A DNA stretch of 64,000 nt from Streptomyces sp. PH10-H1 (lineage in GTDB: Bacteria > Actinomycetota > Actinomycetes > Streptomycetales > Streptomycetaceae). Below are positions 61,741-64,000 of the stretch, in pieces (position 1 is the stretch's first letter; each line of letters starts with the position of its first letter). Made by a program: the position numbers and the translations under genes. The notes below the pieces were generated by a model, which made no database searches, was not told the origin of the DNA, and saw nothing but the letters and a program-made list of their open reading frames with translations. The DNA lies in contig NZ_JASISZ010000013.1 of the NCBI RefSeq assembly GCF_030063355.1, positions 58,992 to 122,991 on the forward strand. Reading direction: 5' to 3'.

Positions 61741-62916
61741 GTTCTCCAGGATGGTGGCGTTGGCGAGGCCGCCGGCCTCGCACATGGTCTGCAGGGCGTA
61801 GCGGGCACCGCGCAGGCTCATGGCGTTGACGAGGGTGATCATCAGGCGGGTGCCGCTGGCTCCGAGAGGGTGGCCGAGGGCGATGGCGCCGCCGTTGACG
61901 TTGACCTTGGCGGGATCGGTGCCGGTCTCCTGCAGCCAGGCCAGGACCACGCTGGCGAAGGCCTCGTTCACCTCGAACAGGTCGATGTCGTCGAGCCGGA
62001 GTCCGGCCCGGCGCAGCACCTTCTCGGTGGCGGGGATGACGCCGGTCAGCATGAGCAGCGGGTCGGAGCCGGTGACGGCGAAGCTGTGCAACCGGGCCTT
62101 GGGCCGCAGGCCGAGCCGGGTGGCGGTCTCGCTGGAGGTGATGAGTACGGCCGAGGCGCCGTCATTGACCGGGCTGCTGTTGCCCGCCGTCACCGACCAG
62201 TCGATCTGCGGGAAGCGCTCGGCGAAGGCGGGGTCGGCGAAGGAGGGGCGGAGCCCGGCGAGTATCTCCGGTGTGGTGCCAGGGCGTACGGATTCATCGG
62301 CGGTGACCAGGCCCGCGTCCGTCATGACGGGGGCGATCTCGGCGTCGAACAGCCCGTCGGCGTGTGCCGTGGCCGCGCGCCGGTGGGAGGTGGTGGCGAA
62401 GGCGTCCATCTGCTCACGGCGGATCGACCACTTGGCAGCGATCAACTCGGCGCTGATGCCCTGCGGGACGAGACCTTCGGGGTAGCGGGCCGCGACGCCG
62501 GGGCCGAAGGGGTCGGCGCCGGGCGGCACGTTGGACCACATCGGCACCCGGCTCATCGACTCGACTCCGCAGGCCACCACCAGGTCGTACGCCCCGGAGA
62601 TCACGCCCTGGGCGGCGAAGTGGACGGCCTGCTGCGAGGAGCCGCACTGCCGGTCGATGGTGGTCGCAGGGACGGAGTCCGGGAATCCGGCCGACAGCCA
62701 GGCGTAGCGCGTCGTATTCATGGCCTGCTCGCCGACCTGGTCGACGCAGCCGCCGACCACGTCGTCGACGAGTGCGGGGTCGATCCCGCTGCGGCCGACA
62801 AGGGCGCGCAGGGTATGGGCGAGCAGTTCGACGGGATGCACACCCGCGAGCGCGCCGGTCGCCCGGCCCTTTCCGATGGGGGTTCGTACGGCTTCCACGA
62901 TGACGGCGTCGCGCAT
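61732..62916 (-). CDS. Acetyl-CoA C-acyltransferase (thiolase)
   Basis: 394 residues from ATG at 62916. Catalytic Cys91 (DRQCGSSQQAV), His349 (ALGHPLGASGTRL) and Cys379 (QTMCEAGG) are all present. It cleaves 3-ketoacyl-CoA or joins two acyl-CoAs. The DRQCGSS motif resembles the FadA5/FadA6 steroid thiolase group, which fits the igr-like operon 38 kb away, but a general fatty-acid role is equally likely. It is co-oriented with the thioesterase gene. Confidence 0.93.
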   Translation of the reverse strand: MRDAVIVEAVRTPIGKGRATGALAGVHPVELLAHTLRALVGRSGIDPALVDDVVGGCVDQVGEQAMNTTRYAWLSAGFPDSVPATTIDRQCGSSQQAVHFAAQGVISGAYDLVVACGVESMSRVPMWSNVPPGADPFGPGVAARYPEGLVPQGISAELIAAKWSIRREQMDAFATTSHRRAATAHADGLFDAEIAPVMTDAGLVTADESVRPGTTPEILAGLRPSFADPAFAERFPQIDWSVTAGNSSPVNDGASAVLITSSETATRLGLRPKARLHSFAVTGSDPLLMLTGVIPATEKVLRRAGLRLDDIDLFEVNEAFASVVLAWLQETGTDPAKVNVNGGAIALGHPLGASGTRLMITLVNAMSLRGARYALQTMCEAGGLANATILENLS

Positions 62917-63032
62917 GAGCTTTTCTCCTTCTCCTCGGGGGGCGGGGGGCGGGGGCGCGGGTGCGGCTGCGGTTCTAGCGGCTGGGTTTTGAGGGGCGGG
63001 CTTCGAGCGGTTGAGCGGTGAGCGGTTGTGCG

Positions 63033-63860
63033 TCAGGCCGGTTCCGGCAGGATCCGGCGGGCCTGCCGGCCCAGCCCGAGCAGCCGGCCGTCCGCTGCCC
63101 AGACGGCGCTGTCGTCGACCGCCCAGCCGCTGCCCGCGTGCTCGGTGCGGATGCGTACCAGGGCCCATCCCCCGACGGGGCCGTGGTCCAGGGCGTCGCC
63201 GAAGTGGACGGTCAGTTCGGCCGACGGGACGGGCCGTGGTGTGGTCCAGCGGGCGAAGAGCGCCGGCGGCAGGGTATCCGCGAGGACGACCACGGCCTCC
63301 GCGTCCAGCGGGCGGCCGTCGGCGAAGCGCACCCAGGCGACCAGCTCGGCGCGGTCGCCGCCGGCGAGCGGCCGGGCCGTGGTGGCCGGGCGGATCTCCA
63401 GGTGCCGTGCGAACTCCGCCAGTCGCAGCGGCAGTTCCAGGGCTTCGCAGTCGTCGGCTCCGGGCACCGCGGGGGCCCGGCTGTCGTCGCCGTCGTGCGA
63501 GGGTCCGCCGGGCCGGGGCGCGCCGAAGACCGCCGAGCCCAGCAGCGCCGCCGCGCCGCCCTGCTCGCCGGTGAACGAGGCGACGCAGGTGCCGCGCCCT
63601 GCCCGCTCGACGGTGGCCGACAGCGTGAGGGGGCGGTCGTCGACCGGCGCGAGGAAGTGCGTGGTCAGCGACCGGACGGCCCGGTCCTCGCCCTGGTCCT
63701 GGTCCTGGTCCGCGTCGGCGTTCGCGTCCTCGCCGAGTTGCCCGCCGAGTTGCCCGCCGAGCTGCGCGGCGAGCCGGGTGCGCATGACGGTCAGGCCCAG
63801 CGCTGCCAGGTATCCGCCGTGGGCACCGGCCCACGACCACCACGAGCGATCGATCGTGAC
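63033..63860 (-). CDS. TesB-like thioesterase-family protein, start codon unclear
   Basis: A double hot-dog acyl-CoA thioesterase-like protein: conserved N-terminus TIDRSWWSWAGAHGGYLAALGL, then SLTTHFLAPVDDRPLTL, LTVHFGD and IRTEHAGSGWAVDDSAVWAADGRLLGLGRQ. The homologous N-terminus is open upstream to 63957, but no ATG, GTG or TTG is in frame before ATG at 63785, which lies after the GGYLAAL block. A GTG at 63898 overlapping the upstream stop is one frame off. So either a start-region indel has broken the gene or a rare start is used; the 5' end given is approximate. An insert QLGGQLGGQLGEDANADADQDQDQGED is another repeat tract. Confidence 0.7.
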   Translation of the reverse strand, partial: VTIDRSWWSWAGAHGGYLAALGLTVMRTRLAAQLGGQLGGQLGEDANADADQDQDQGEDRAVRSLTTHFLAPVDDRPLTLSATVERAGRGTCVASFTGEQGGAAALLGSAVFGAPRPGGPSHDGDDSRAPAVPGADDCEALELPLRLAEFARHLEIRPATTARPLAGGDRAELVAWVRFADGRPLDAEAVVVLADTLPPALFARWTTPRPVPSAELTVHFGDALDHGPVGGWALVRIRTEHAGSGWAVDDSAVWAADGRLLGLGRQARRILPEPA

Positions 63861-63894
63861 GGTCGCTGTCGCTTTAGACCGACCGGCAAATGGA

Positions 63895-64000
63895 TCACTT
63901 GAGCCGCCGGGTGGTGGGGCGGCCGTCCCAGCGATAGCGGCTCGTCGCTCGGCGAATCAGCATACGGAGCGTGACGAGGGCTGCGGCGAGGTAGAGGTAG
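63895..64000 (-). CDS. C-terminus of a membrane protein (partial)
   Basis: Only the last about 34 residues are in the window: YLYLAAALVTLRMLIRRATSRYRW, then DGRPTTRRLK and a TGA at 63895. A terminal helix and a basic tail suggest an integral membrane protein. The TGA overlaps a GTG (GTGA) that may once have been the start of the thioesterase gene. Family not identifiable from this piece. Confidence 0.65.
   Translation of the reverse strand, partial: YLYLAAALVTLRMLIRRATSRYRWDGRPTTRRLK

Overview
The window is very G+C-rich and reads as Streptomyces chromosome, or a close relative in the Streptomycetaceae. The evidence is a dense coding pattern with many GTG starts and 4-nt stop/start overlaps, a SigF/SigN pair, a Sco/PCu(A)C/CopCD copper locus next to a probable Dyp peroxidase, SEC-C/DUF5926, Prim-Pol, MEDS-STAS and chromosomal upp and tadA genes. 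From memory of S. coelicolor, sigN/sigF and tadA/upp lie together in the chromosome core; I could not check that synteny here.

Layout. 1-4.9 kb: extracytoplasmic copper-handling operon on the minus strand (membrane protein, YcnI, Sco, PCu(A)C, CopCD, start of a probable Dyp peroxidase). 5-9.3 kb: anti-sigma-type ATPase, ArsR regulator, aminopeptidase P and GAF/SpoIIE phosphatase. 9.8-18.4 kb: degenerate Prim-Pol, small secreted proteins, SEC-C protein, second anti-sigma-type ATPase, GDPD phosphodiesterase, HtrA protease, tRNA-Ser(UGA), second Prim-Pol. 18.7-23.7 kb: a five-gene operon resembling the mycobacterial igr (chsE2-chsH2-chsE1-chsH1-ltp2) steroid side-chain operon, with a promoter and operator in front. 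23.7-27.3 kb: DUF1906 gene whose stop codon is the target of a 2.6-kb IS1182-type element carrying a flavin reductase passenger gene. 27.4-34.5 kb: SigE-family sigma factor, acyl-CoA ligase, a giant degenerate PAS/kinase/receiver protein and an SSI-type protease inhibitor. 34.7-35.4 kb: tRNA-Ser(GCU), tRNA-Arg(ACG) and initiator tRNA. 35.4-45.9 kb: YjbR protein, MEDS-STAS sensor, FMN reductase with an internally deleted F420 oxidoreductase, two-component system with two glycosyltransferases, TetR and a PPOX protein. 45.9-49.7 kb: MITE-like repeat, 40-bp palindrome, MarR plus an MFS-carboxypeptidase-regulatory fusion, aldo/keto reductase relic. 49.8-57.8 kb: SigN/SigF, small membrane proteins, MmpS-like protein, tRNA-Ser(CGA), tadA and partner, upp, LytR_C protein. 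58-64 kb: HerA-like ATPase with an internal deletion, ECF sigma factor with a membrane partner, mannosyltransferase, thiolase, thioesterase lacking a usual start, and the end of a membrane protein.

How it works together. Four sigma factors, two anti-sigma-type ATPases, a SpoIIE phosphatase and a STAS protein make this a signalling-rich stretch. The copper operon should supply Cu to extracytoplasmic cuproenzymes. The acyl-CoA dehydrogenases, hydratases, aldolase, CoA ligase, thiolase and thioesterase point to steroid or fatty acyl degradation. TadA and its substrate tRNA-Arg(ACG) are both encoded here.

The most unusual signals are: (i) an IS1182-type element with a passenger oxidoreductase between its inverted repeats; (ii) two mobile repeats sitting in TAG stop codons; (iii) at least three genes with large internal deletions, two of them in frame; (iv) widespread short tandem-repeat expansions inside conserved genes; (v) a triple 30-bp-phased dyad array before the MEDS-STAS gene.
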